The notes under the pieces are model-generated. The model had not been told where the DNA came from. It saw nothing but the letters and a program-made list of their open reading frames with translations, and ran no database searches. This document shows positions 41,447-49,051 of a stretch of 64,000 nt of DNA, piece by piece. Each line of letters begins with the position of its first letter. Positions within the stretch are counted from its first letter, which is position 1. The stretch is from Panacagrimonas sp041635265 (GTDB taxonomy: Bacteria > Pseudomonadota > Gammaproteobacteria > Nevskiales > Nevskiaceae), in NCBI GenBank assembly GCA_041635265.1, contig JBFJJV010000001.1, forward strand, positions 12,602 to 76,601. The letters run 5' to 3'. The position numbers and the translations under genes are program-made.

Positions 41447-42739
41447 CTACCAGCGACGCGAAATCGCGAGAACAACCCCCAACAGACCGTAACGGTCTTG
41501 GACTTGATCCCCCAGCGGCAAGGCGGAATTGGTATAACGGTGAGTGACAGGTATCTGGTATTCCAATGCTGAATCCAGGCTCCAACCGCCCCCAAGCTTT
41601 CGCCCGAAGCCAATCACGATTTCGCGCTCCTGGCCCAAATTAAGCGCTGGCGTCGCAAACTCACCGCGAATCGGATTGTTCTCTACATTGAAGCCTGCTC
41701 GCAATGTGGTCTTCTCGCTCAAGGAATAAGCCACTCCGGCTGCATAGACATACTGATCGCGCCAACGAAGCGGGGTGGTAACGTCAATCTGCAGGGACGC
41801 AGCGTCGTTACTCGGCGAATCTGCTCGAAAGCGCGTCGAGTCCAGCGCGCGCGAAAAATCCAGCCAGTTGAATTCCACCGAAAGAAGCCAGCGCGGTCGC
41901 GGCTTCCAGCTCAGACCGACATCAATTTCCTGAGGAAACGCGAGCCCCTGCAATCGGGCATTTGCATAGCGCACCTTGCCCAGCCCGATTGATTCGAAGT
42001 TCAGGGTTGCCGTGCCGCCGGTGAGGCTTAAGTCGGTCTTACTGGTATAGACCACTGCCAAATTCCAATTCGCGCGCGGCTGATACTGAATGCCGATCAG
42101 CACGTTGGCCGAGAGCGCGGTGCCCCCGTCAAAGCGCAGGCCAAAGAAAGGCTGATTCGGGTCCGATGTGTCTGAGGTGTTAAAGAAATATTTCTGCCTG
42201 CCCATCGCATAGGACAGGCCTAGCGTCAGGCCGATACTGAGATTGTCCCGCGCCTGCCACGCGACGGCAGATGCCAGTTTGCTGACCCCGATGTTGGCGG
42301 AGACCTCGTCGCGATTACCAAATTTCGTGAGCAGATCGCTGTGTCCGATGCCCGACCCGCCCTGCGTATACAAGCCAATACCGGCCACCCAATTGGGCCA
42401 TGCGCTCAGTCTCCAGGCGTAGCCGCCTGCCAGCAGTGATCCGGCAGGGTCGTCCGTTGCCTCGTCGTTGCCCAGCGAGTCACTATGGTTGAAGAGCGCG
42501 TAATAGGGATAGATCTGCACATCAAAAGCGCCATCCTTGATCTGGGTCAGGCCCGCAGGATTATTGTTGATGGCATTGGTGTCGCGTGCCACCGCAACAT
42601 CGGCACCGCCCATGGCTAGGGCCTCAGCGCCGTAGGCGTTGAGCAGCAGACCGCGGCCTGCCTGCACCGGACCTGCTGTGGCTAAGAGCAAGCACAGGGC
42701 GAGCACTTGTCGGCCCGAAAAGCATTTGGCAACCCGCAT
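41447..42739 (-). CDS. fadL: FadL/OmpP1/TodX-type outer-membrane transporter
   Basis: A 430-residue outer-membrane beta-barrel for hydrophobic compounds, probably long-chain fatty acids. A signal peptide (VLALCLLLATAGPVQA) is followed by the conserved N-terminal hatch block LLLNAYGAEALAMGGADVAVARDTNAINNNPAGLTQI, with the NPAG motif. Alternating strands with aromatic ends follow, to a C-terminal aromatic residue (ISRRW). It is divergent from a TetR-family gene; a perfect dyad lies between them. With the acyl-CoA synthetase and esterase elsewhere in the window, the cell appears able to use exogenous lipids. Confidence 0.9.
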   Translation of the reverse strand: MRVAKCFSGRQVLALCLLLATAGPVQAGRGLLLNAYGAEALAMGGADVAVARDTNAINNNPAGLTQIKDGAFDVQIYPYYALFNHSDSLGNDEATDDPAGSLLAGGYAWRLSAWPNWVAGIGLYTQGGSGIGHSDLLTKFGNRDEVSANIGVSKLASAVAWQARDNLSIGLTLGLSYAMGRQKYFFNTSDTSDPNQPFFGLRFDGGTALSANVLIGIQYQPRANWNLAVVYTSKTDLSLTGGTATLNFESIGLGKVRYANARLQGLAFPQEIDVGLSWKPRPRWLLSVEFNWLDFSRALDSTRFRADSPSNDAASLQIDVTTPLRWRDQYVYAAGVAYSLSEKTTLRAGFNVENNPIRGEFATPALNLGQEREIVIGFGRKLGGGWSLDSALEYQIPVTHRYTNSALPLGDQVQDRYGLLGVVLAISRRW

Positions 42740-42764
42740 GCAGCTCTCTCCATTTCACTTATAT

Positions 42765-42779
42765 TGGCACTCAGTGCCA
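42765..42779. promoter_or_regulatory. Palindromic operator between fadL and tetR
   Basis: TGGCACT-C-AGTGCCA is a perfect 7-1-7 inverted repeat, placed 26 bases upstream of the fadL start and about 50 bases before the TetR start. It is of the size and symmetry expected for a TetR-family dimer site. AT-rich flanks (TTATAT, ATAAT) suggest that it overlaps promoter elements. Confidence 0.6.
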
Positions 42780-42829
42780 TAATTGCATGTGCCTCAGAGT
42801 TTGATCAAGACCTGCTCTACACAGCTGCA

Positions 42830-43504
42830 ATGACTGAAGAACCTAAGCAAATAGGGAAAGCCGCAGCGCGAACGTCCATACAAGACTCGCCTGGTGGCAA
42901 GCGTGAACGCAATCAGAAAAAATTGCGGGATCGCATTTCGGCAGCGGGTATCAGGCTGTTTTCTGAGAAAGGCTTTGACGCGACAACGGTCAGTGAAATT
43001 GCCGCCGCCGCAGGAACCTCTCGACGCACCTTATTTCGCTATTTTCCATCCAAGGACGATGTGGTCTTTGACTGGCTTGATGAGCAGGGCGACATCATCT
43101 GCGAATATCTGACGTCTCGTGCCCGAGATTCTTCAGCTACACATGCCTTACGCCGGGCCATGCTGCATTTGGCGGACTGTCTCGATGCGGATAGCGCCCG
43201 CGCCAGCCAGCTAACGCGGATTGTCTATGACACCCCCTCCTTGAGCCGAAGATATCAGGCGGAAAACTCTCGCTGGGAAGGCGAAGTCACCGAAATTTTG
43301 CTGCGAGGGCAGGCTAAGAAACAAGCATTTCTGCTGAGGGTGCAAGTGGCTGCCGCCACTGCGGGTCTAGTCTGCGCAATGCGAGCCTGGGCCGCCGACG
43401 AGTCCAATCTCAGTGTGCGTCACTGGGTCCGAAAAGGATTCAGGGCCCTGAATGACTTTAGTGAAATTGAACGCGACGGCAGATCAATGAGTAAGAAAAA
43501 ATGA
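42830..43504 (+). CDS. TetR/AcrR family transcriptional regulator
   Basis: A 224-residue regulator. The N-terminal HTH is clear: RDRISAAGIRLFSEKGFDATTVSEIAAAAGTSRRTLFRYFPSKDDVVFDW. The C-terminal ligand domain is of the type seen in MftR/TetR C-terminal proteins (HALRRAMLHLADCLDADSARASQLTRIVYDTPSLSRRYQAE, then CAMRAWAADES). The start ATG at 42830 was preferred because the upstream extension would overlap the fadL coding start and the operator. It is likely autoregulated and represses fadL through the shared palindrome; an acyl-CoA or fatty acid ligand is inference. Confidence 0.88.
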   Translation: MTEEPKQIGKAAARTSIQDSPGGKRERNQKKLRDRISAAGIRLFSEKGFDATTVSEIAAAAGTSRRTLFRYFPSKDDVVFDWLDEQGDIICEYLTSRARDSSATHALRRAMLHLADCLDADSARASQLTRIVYDTPSLSRRYQAENSRWEGEVTEILLRGQAKKQAFLLRVQVAAATAGLVCAMRAWAADESNLSVRHWVRKGFRALNDFSEIERDGRSMSKKK

Positions 43505-43775
43505 GCACCTGGCATTTCAGATTGAGGACTGAAGACATGCGTCAGCATTGTTGCGAGAAGATTCCGGCATTGGACCTGCGTCGACGACAGGGGCGAATGA
43601 TCCCCTTCCAGACCTCTTCAAAAGCGCCATGAGCGGAGATTCTTTACGCCGCGCTAAAATGCCTCATGTCTCATATTTCAATAATCTGCGCATGTCTGAT
43701 TGAATCCGGCGCCAGCATTTCAGCCGAAGCAGGAATTTGAATTCCAGGCCACACAATAAGACTGCCGCCTCCCCC

Positions 43776-44657
43776 ATGCTGGAGGAAATGCAGTTCTGGG
43801 AAGTGCCAGTGTCTTTGCCCGAAGGTGATTACACTGCCCATATTCGTGAGCCCGCGTCTACCAGTCTGATGCAGATCGTGCGACAGCTGCACAGCGGCAA
43901 GTACAACAAGCCCTTCGTACTCGAGGATGGCGAGTATCGGCAGCTGCACCTTGGACCGCGTTACATGCAAAGCCGCATGAGCATGAACTCGCCAGAGCAT
44001 CTCAGCTTTGCCTACACTGGCGATATGATGTCGTTTTTACTGTTTCAGCCGAGGCCACAGGATCTATTGGTCATAGGCTTGGGCGGCGGCTCAGCCAGCA
44101 AGTTCTGCTATCGACAATTGCCGGGTGCGCGGATCACGGCAGTTGAGATTGAACAGGCGGTGATTGATTTCGCGCCACTGTTCAACATTCCCAAACCGGA
44201 CAAACGATTCAATATCCTTTGCGCTGATGGCGCTAGCTTTGTTCAGAATGAAATGACAGTGGCGGATGTGGTCCTCCTTGACGGCTGTGACAGGAACGGG
44301 ACTGCCGCCCCGTTTCGCGATGCCGCCTTCTATGAAATAGTCCGCGCCAAGTTGAAACCTCGCGGAGTATTAGTTGTAAATATCGTGGGGTCTCCACGCT
44401 GGACTGGAAAACTCAAAAAACAGATTGATTCAGTATTTTCTGGTCACACTTTGCTGCTTGACGGAATCGAGGAAAAGAATCAGGTCTTGCTCGCACTCAA
44501 GGACAGCGAATGGCCACCGGATTGGGCTTCGCTAAAAGCGAAGGCAAGTCTTCTGCAAATCGAACATGGCCTAAGCTTCAGCCATTACTGTGAACGTCTG
44601 GAAGCCAGTGCGCGCCCAGCTTCAGTCGGACGTCGCAATTCAACAGTGCGGCAATAG
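43776..44657 (+). CDS. Spermidine-synthase-like methyltransferase-fold protein
   Basis: A 293-residue protein with the spermidine/spermine synthase Rossmann core. It has LLVIGLGGGSASKFCYRQLPGARITAVEIEQAVIDFA (glycine-rich loop and acidic residue), NILCADGASFV, and VVLLDGCDRNGTAAPF, which retains the two aspartates of the DxxD element. The N-terminal beta-domain is short and the gatekeeper region is not typical of E. coli SpeE, so polyamine synthesis is only a possibility. The start is uncertain: the ATG at 43776 has no ribosome binding site, a TTG at 43737 has a weak AGGA, and an ATG at 43788 is too close to GGAGGAA. The 270-base gap upstream holds nothing recognised. Confidence 0.7.
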   Translation: MLEEMQFWEVPVSLPEGDYTAHIREPASTSLMQIVRQLHSGKYNKPFVLEDGEYRQLHLGPRYMQSRMSMNSPEHLSFAYTGDMMSFLLFQPRPQDLLVIGLGGGSASKFCYRQLPGARITAVEIEQAVIDFAPLFNIPKPDKRFNILCADGASFVQNEMTVADVVLLDGCDRNGTAAPFRDAAFYEIVRAKLKPRGVLVVNIVGSPRWTGKLKKQIDSVFSGHTLLLDGIEEKNQVLLALKDSEWPPDWASLKAKASLLQIEHGLSFSHYCERLEASARPASVGRRNSTVRQ

Positions 44658-44672
44658 AGAGGAGGCTCATCA

Positions 44673-44703
44673 AAAAAAGCCTCGCTTCACGAGGCCTTTT
44701 TCT
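44673..44703. terminator. Bidirectional terminator between the spermidine-synthase-like gene and sdhB
   Basis: AAAAAAAGCCTCG-CTTCA-CGAGGCCTTTTT: a 6-bp GC stem extended by A/T pairs, with T-runs on both strands. It serves the convergent plus-strand gene and the sdh operon. Confidence 0.88.
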
Positions 44704-44726
44704 CGATCATCTGCAACCCGTGAGAA

Positions 44727-45512
44727 TCAGGTTCTGCGTTCAACCAGCATTTTCTTGGTCTCAGCAATCGCCTTGGCCGGATTCAGGCCCTTCGGACAGG
44801 TCTTGGTACAGTTCATGATGGTGTGGCAGCGGTAGAGCTTGAATGGGTCTTCCAGCGCATCAAGACGCTCGCCAGTCGCTTCATCACGTGAGTCCGCCAG
44901 CCAGCGATAGGACTGCAACAAGACTGCAGGTCCGAGATAGCGATCCCCATTCCACCAATAACTCGGGCAGCTGGTGGAACAGCAGGCGCAGAGAATGCAC
45001 TCGTACAAACCGTCCAGCTTGGCGCGTTCTTCTTCCGACTGCAGACGCTCACGTGTTGGTGCCGGCGAATCAGTTTTGAGCCATGGCTCCACGCTGGCCA
45101 GCTGAGCATAAAAATGCGTCATGTCCGGGACCAGGTCTTTTACAACTGGCATATGCGGCAAAGGATATATGGCGACGTCACCATCGACCTCGTCGCAGCC
45201 CTTGATGCAGGCCAGAGTATTGGTGCCATCAATATTCATGGCACAGCTACCGCATATCCCTTCACGGCAAGAACGCCGGAAGGTCAGCGTGGGGTCAACT
45301 TCGTTCTTGATCTTGATCAGCGCATCCAGAACCATTGGACCGCAGTTATCCATATCCACGGCGTAGGAATCAACGCGTGGATTCTCCCCATTGCCCGGGT
45401 CATATCGATAAACCTTGAACGTGCGAACGTTCTTGGCACCCGCAGGCGCGGCGTGCGATTTGCCTGCGCTTTTATCGATCGTGGAATTCTTGGGAAGTGT
45501 GAATTGGGCCAT
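44727..45512 (-). CDS. sdhB: Succinate dehydrogenase iron-sulfur subunit
   Basis: Carries electrons from the flavoprotein to quinone in complex II. All three cluster ligand sets are visible: SCREGICGSCAMNIDG with downstream CIKGC ([2Fe-2S]), and CILCACCSTSCPSYWW plus CHTIMNCTKTCPKGLNP ([4Fe-4S] and [3Fe-4S]). The 261-residue length is normal. It is separated from sdhA by an extra DUF2939 gene. Last gene of the sdh operon, followed by a terminator. Confidence 0.97.
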   Translation of the reverse strand: MAQFTLPKNSTIDKSAGKSHAAPAGAKNVRTFKVYRYDPGNGENPRVDSYAVDMDNCGPMVLDALIKIKNEVDPTLTFRRSCREGICGSCAMNIDGTNTLACIKGCDEVDGDVAIYPLPHMPVVKDLVPDMTHFYAQLASVEPWLKTDSPAPTRERLQSEEERAKLDGLYECILCACCSTSCPSYWWNGDRYLGPAVLLQSYRWLADSRDEATGERLDALEDPFKLYRCHTIMNCTKTCPKGLNPAKAIAETKKMLVERRT

Positions 45513-45545
45513 GAATGACTCCTGAAAAATTTCTTTATTTGTATG

Positions 45546-46073
45546 TTACTGACTAAGCGATCCGGTACCGCTCAGGCCGATCAGACGCCACTGCGAATCG
45601 ACGCCCTGCTCCATCATCATCGCCATTGGCCGGTCATTGGATCGCTCCGCGATCACACTGAAGCGACGGCGTGACGCGTAGCCCGCTGACTTGATGTCTA
45701 CATCAACTTTGCAGGGCGCGCCTTCCGGCTTGGGGCTGCGATCAATATTGCCAGCTGCATCGGTGTCACAAACCAGGCTAATAAGCCCGGAAGGAGTCGC
45801 CAGATCTTGCACGGCAATGCCGGCAAAAAAACCTTCGACTTTGCTGAGAACACCGCCAAACACCTTGCCTTGATTCCGTACTTCAATCCGCTGCTCAAGA
45901 TCTGCGTTCATGTTTTTCTCAAGCTCAGCGAAATCCACCAAGCCCGAAACCCGGTTCTCATCTCTGGCCTGAAGGGCAGACTTGAGCTCCCCCAGCGCGA
46001 GCAAGGGTCTCGCCCAAAACACAGCCCCCCCGATCAAAGCGATGAGCGCGATCACCAGCATTGCCATTTTCAC
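45546..46073 (-). CDS. DUF2939 membrane-anchored protein inside the sdh operon
   Basis: A 175-residue protein with an N-terminal TM or uncleaved signal anchor (MKMAMLVIALIALIGGAVFWARPLLALGEL). The DUF2939 pattern follows: LKSALQARDENRVSGLVDFAELEKNMNADLEQRI, then a C-terminal RFSVIAERSNDRPMAMMMEQGVDSQWRLIGLSG domain. The function is unknown. It begins 15 bases after sdhA and ends 33 bases before sdhB, so it must be co-expressed with complex II. Two cysteines (CDTDAAG, CKVDVD) could form a periplasmic disulfide. A role in complex II assembly or quality control is inference from position only. Confidence 0.78.
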   Translation of the reverse strand: MKMAMLVIALIALIGGAVFWARPLLALGELKSALQARDENRVSGLVDFAELEKNMNADLEQRIEVRNQGKVFGGVLSKVEGFFAGIAVQDLATPSGLISLVCDTDAAGNIDRSPKPEGAPCKVDVDIKSAGYASRRRFSVIAERSNDRPMAMMMEQGVDSQWRLIGLSGTGSLSQ

Positions 46074-46088
46074 TCCGTCGGCGCTTAG

Positions 46089-47882
46089 CTAGTAGACACG
46101 TTTCTTGGGAGGAATCACGTCTACATCATCATCCAGCGTGTTCATATGAACCGGCCGGAAATCGATGCGCACCTCTTTATCCGAGTCGCGCCATGCCAGC
46201 GTGTGTTTCTGCCATTGTTTGTCGTCGCGATCCTTGATGTCATCGCGTGCGTGAGCCCCGCGAGATTCTTTGCGGTTCTCCGCGCAGACGATAGTGGTCA
46301 GTGCCTGCCCCAGCAGATTGTCGAGTTCCAGAGACTCCATGAGGTCGGAGTTCCAGATCATCGATCGATCAGCCAGCGAAAGGTCATTGGCAAAGCTGTC
46401 CACCACACCCTTGATCTTGGTCACACCCTCGGCCATGGTCGGCCCGTCGCGGAAGACCGCGCAGTGCTTCTGCATGGTCTTCTGCATATCGAGCCGCAGT
46501 TCGGCAGTCGATTTGCTACCTTTTGCATTGCGCACACGGTCCAGTCTGGACAGACAGGCTTCTTCAGATGTGTCGGGAATCTTCTTGTGTGCTGTGCCGG
46601 CCTTGATCAGTCCTGAAGTACGGATGGCTGCAGCCCGTCCGAACACCACCAGATCCAGCAGTGAGTTGGAACCCAGACGATTGGCACCATGGACGGATAC
46701 ACAGGCGGCTTCACCAACGGCCATCAAACCAGGCACCACGCTATCGGCGTTGCCATTCTTGAGAGTTACTACTTCTCCCGAATAAAGCGTGGGAATGCCG
46801 CCCATGTTGTAGTGCACCGTCGGCACGACCGGAATTGGCTCCTTGGTGACGTCGACCCCGGCAAATATCTTGGCACTTTCGGAGATGCCCGGCAGGCGTG
46901 CGTGCAGCAGTTCCGGTTCAAGGTGTTCGAGATGCAGATGAATATGATCACCTTCCTCGCCGACGCCGCGGCCTTCGCGAATTTCGGTCGCCATTGAGCG
47001 GCTGACCATGTCACGCGGTGCCAAGTCCTTCACACTCGGCGCGTATCGCTCCATGAAGCGCTCGCCGTCTTTATTTGTCAGGTAGCCGCCCTCCCCTCTG
47101 GCGCCCTCGGTAATCAAACAGCCTGAGCCGTAGATCCCGGTCGGATGGAACTGCACAAACTCCATGTCCTGCAGCGGCAGGCCGGCACGTTGGACCATGG
47201 CATTGCCATCACCCGTGCAGGTATGTGCGGACGTGGCGGAGAAGTAGGCCCGGCCGTAACCGCCCGTGGCCAGAATCACCATCTGCGCGCGGAAACGATG
47301 CAACTGCCCTGTAGAAAGGTCCCAGGCCATGACGCCACGGCAGCTGCCGTCCTCGTCCATCAAAAGATCTAGCGCAAAATATTCAATAAAAAACTGCGCT
47401 TTGCACTTCAGGCTCTGCTGATAGAGCGTGTGCAGCATGGCGTGACCGGTGCGGTCTGCCGCGGCACAGGTTCGCTGCGCCGGCGGACCTTCACCGAATT
47501 CGGTGGTCATCCCGCCAAAGGGGCGCTGATAAATCTTCCCTTCCGCGGTGCGCGAGAACGGAACGCCGTAATGTTCAAGCTCGATGATCGCGGGGATCGC
47601 CTCACGCGTCATGTACTGGATGGCGTCCTGATCACCCAGCCAGTCAGACCCTTTTACGGTGTCATAAAAATGCCAGCGCCAGTCGTCCTTGCCCATATTG
47701 CCCAGGGCCCCAGAGATGCCGCCCTGCGCTGCGACCGTGTGCGAACGCGTTGGAAACACCTTGGTGATATTGGCGGTCTTGAGGCCGGATTCAGCCAGAC
47801 CCAGAGTGGCTCGCAGGCCCGCGCCACCGGCGCCGACCACGACCACGTCGTATTCGTGATGAATGATTTCGTAGGCAGACAT
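46089..47882 (-). CDS. sdhA: Succinate dehydrogenase flavoprotein subunit
   Basis: The catalytic FAD subunit of complex II, 597 residues. It has the Rossmann GAGGAGLRATLGLAE, FPTRSHTVAAQGGISGALGN with covalent-FAD histidine H48, TGHAMLHTLYQQSL, QFHPTGIYGSGCLITEGARGEGGYL in the substrate region, HGANRLGSNSLLDLVVFGR, and the C-terminal RKESRGAHARDD. One base separates the sdhD stop from the sdhA start. Confidence 0.98.
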   Translation of the reverse strand: MSAYEIIHHEYDVVVVGAGGAGLRATLGLAESGLKTANITKVFPTRSHTVAAQGGISGALGNMGKDDWRWHFYDTVKGSDWLGDQDAIQYMTREAIPAIIELEHYGVPFSRTAEGKIYQRPFGGMTTEFGEGPPAQRTCAAADRTGHAMLHTLYQQSLKCKAQFFIEYFALDLLMDEDGSCRGVMAWDLSTGQLHRFRAQMVILATGGYGRAYFSATSAHTCTGDGNAMVQRAGLPLQDMEFVQFHPTGIYGSGCLITEGARGEGGYLTNKDGERFMERYAPSVKDLAPRDMVSRSMATEIREGRGVGEEGDHIHLHLEHLEPELLHARLPGISESAKIFAGVDVTKEPIPVVPTVHYNMGGIPTLYSGEVVTLKNGNADSVVPGLMAVGEAACVSVHGANRLGSNSLLDLVVFGRAAAIRTSGLIKAGTAHKKIPDTSEEACLSRLDRVRNAKGSKSTAELRLDMQKTMQKHCAVFRDGPTMAEGVTKIKGVVDSFANDLSLADRSMIWNSDLMESLELDNLLGQALTTIVCAENRKESRGAHARDDIKDRDDKQWQKHTLAWRDSDKEVRIDFRPVHMNTLDDDVDVIPPKKRVY

Positions 47883-47883
47883 A

Positions 47884-48261
47884 TCAGCTCAGCGCTATTT
47901 TGAGCACTGCAAAAATGCTCGCAGCGGCAACAATGAAGTGGAAAAACTTGGAGGCCAGCAGCGCCGTAATCTTGAGCGCCTCACTGCCGATGTAATCTTC
48001 AATCACTACCTGAACCCCCAGCATGGAGTGATACAAGGCAGTTGCAATAAACAGAATCAGCGTGACCGAGACAGCAGGGTAACTCACCCACCAGCTCACT
48101 TGCTCGAAGCTGGCGCCGGGCAGGCTGGCAATACTGAAAACAAACCAGAGACTCAGTGGAACCAGCGCAACGGCGGAAATTCGCTGCACCCAAAAATGAT
48201 GGGTGCCGTCTTTGGCGGAACCCAGACCACGTGCCTGGCTCAGAGGGGATCGAAGACTCAT
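47884..48261 (-). CDS. sdhD: Succinate dehydrogenase hydrophobic membrane anchor subunit
   Basis: A 125-residue three-TM subunit that binds heme b and quinone with SdhC. The N-terminal SAKDGTHHFWVQRISAVALVPLSLWFVFSIA block is followed by TM2 with the heme-ligand-type LYHSMLGVQVVIEDY (conserved His plus EDY) and TM3 FFHFIVAAASIFAVLKIAL. Confidence 0.94.
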   Translation of the reverse strand: MSLRSPLSQARGLGSAKDGTHHFWVQRISAVALVPLSLWFVFSIASLPGASFEQVSWWVSYPAVSVTLILFIATALYHSMLGVQVVIEDYIGSEALKITALLASKFFHFIVAAASIFAVLKIALS

Positions 48262-48279
48262 ATCAATTTTCTCTATCGA

Positions 48280-48684
48280 TTAATTGGTGCAGGCCAGTAG
48301 CCAGACCGCGACCGTCAACAGTGCAGAAACAGCCAGTACGGCATATCCCGATTTGTAGGCCGCCTCGATTTCGAGGCCCTTGCCGATATCCCAGAACAGA
48401 TGGCGAATGCCATTGCAGAGGTGATAGAGCAGCGCCCAGCTGAATCCGAACAGAATCACCAGCCCATACCAGGCCGAGACGTGGGCCGCATAGCTGGCAT
48501 AGCACTCAGGACCGCCAGCTATGGCAATCAGCCATCCCGCCAACAGCAAAGTACCTGCACTTAACACCATGCCGGTCAGTCGATGCGTTATTGAAAGCAT
48601 CGATGTCAGCTGGGGCTTGTAATACGGCCCGATCATGAAAGGCGATAGCGGCCGATTGTTCGGCGGCGATTTGGGTGAGCTCAT
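48280..48684 (-). CDS. sdhC: Succinate dehydrogenase cytochrome b556 subunit
   Basis: A 134-residue three-TM subunit. The signature SMLSITHRLTGMVLSAGTLLL lies near residue 28 (quinone-site Ser/Arg), and the heme histidine is in LYHLCNGIRHLFWDIGKGLE. AAGG precedes the ATG. It is the first gene of sdhC-D-A-DUF2939-sdhB and follows the SDHAF4-like gene after 63 bases. Confidence 0.95.
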   Translation of the reverse strand: MSSPKSPPNNRPLSPFMIGPYYKPQLTSMLSITHRLTGMVLSAGTLLLAGWLIAIAGGPECYASYAAHVSAWYGLVILFGFSWALLYHLCNGIRHLFWDIGKGLEIEAAYKSGYAVLAVSALLTVAVWLLACTN

Positions 48685-48747
48685 TTTTCTACCTTCGATT
48701 GCGCGCCTGTCGAAATGACGACGCGGACCACGTGGGGTTTACAGGGG

Positions 48748-48978
48748 CTAAAAATCGATGCAGCGACCATCTTTTTCCCAATCGCCGTAGCGCGTGGGGT
48801 CCATTCCGTTCTTGCGACCTCCAAACTCCTTGGGTTGGCCGTCATCTGCGGTGGCGACCACAGTGTCGCCCGCTGCTACTTCAGTCTGACCGTCATTAGC
48901 CAGCAACTCGCTCAAGGCAATGGCATCAGACGCTTTCGGGCGATACCGTTTTACCGTGTCATCAGAACTTTCAGACAT
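48748..48978 (-). CDS. DUF1674 / SDHAF4-like succinate dehydrogenase assembly factor
   Basis: A 76-residue protein ending in the diagnostic C-terminus KEFGGRKNGMDPTRYGDWEKDGRCIDF (given as blocks EFGG, DPTRYGDWE, GRCIDF). It matches DUF1674, the family of the mitochondrial complex II chaperone SDHAF4, which binds flavinated SdhA. The N-terminal 45 residues are low-complexity and acidic. Position immediately upstream of sdhC supports the same role here. The ATG at 48978 was chosen because a longer reading to 49113 runs through the divergent ygfZ promoter and start. Confidence 0.85.
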   Translation of the reverse strand: MSESSDDTVKRYRPKASDAIALSELLANDGQTEVAAGDTVVATADDGQPKEFGGRKNGMDPTRYGDWEKDGRCIDF

Positions 48979-49051
48979 TCTTGAGATAGCGCATATTCTT
49001 GGGAAGCAGCCTCCTATTTTCGCAATATTGGCGCTCAGCCCGCAACGAACA

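Noticed and set aside
43671..44000. 109-codon minus-strand frame over the start of the spermidine-synthase-like gene
   Set aside because: It overlaps the sense gene, which has a clear Rossmann fold; no family features.
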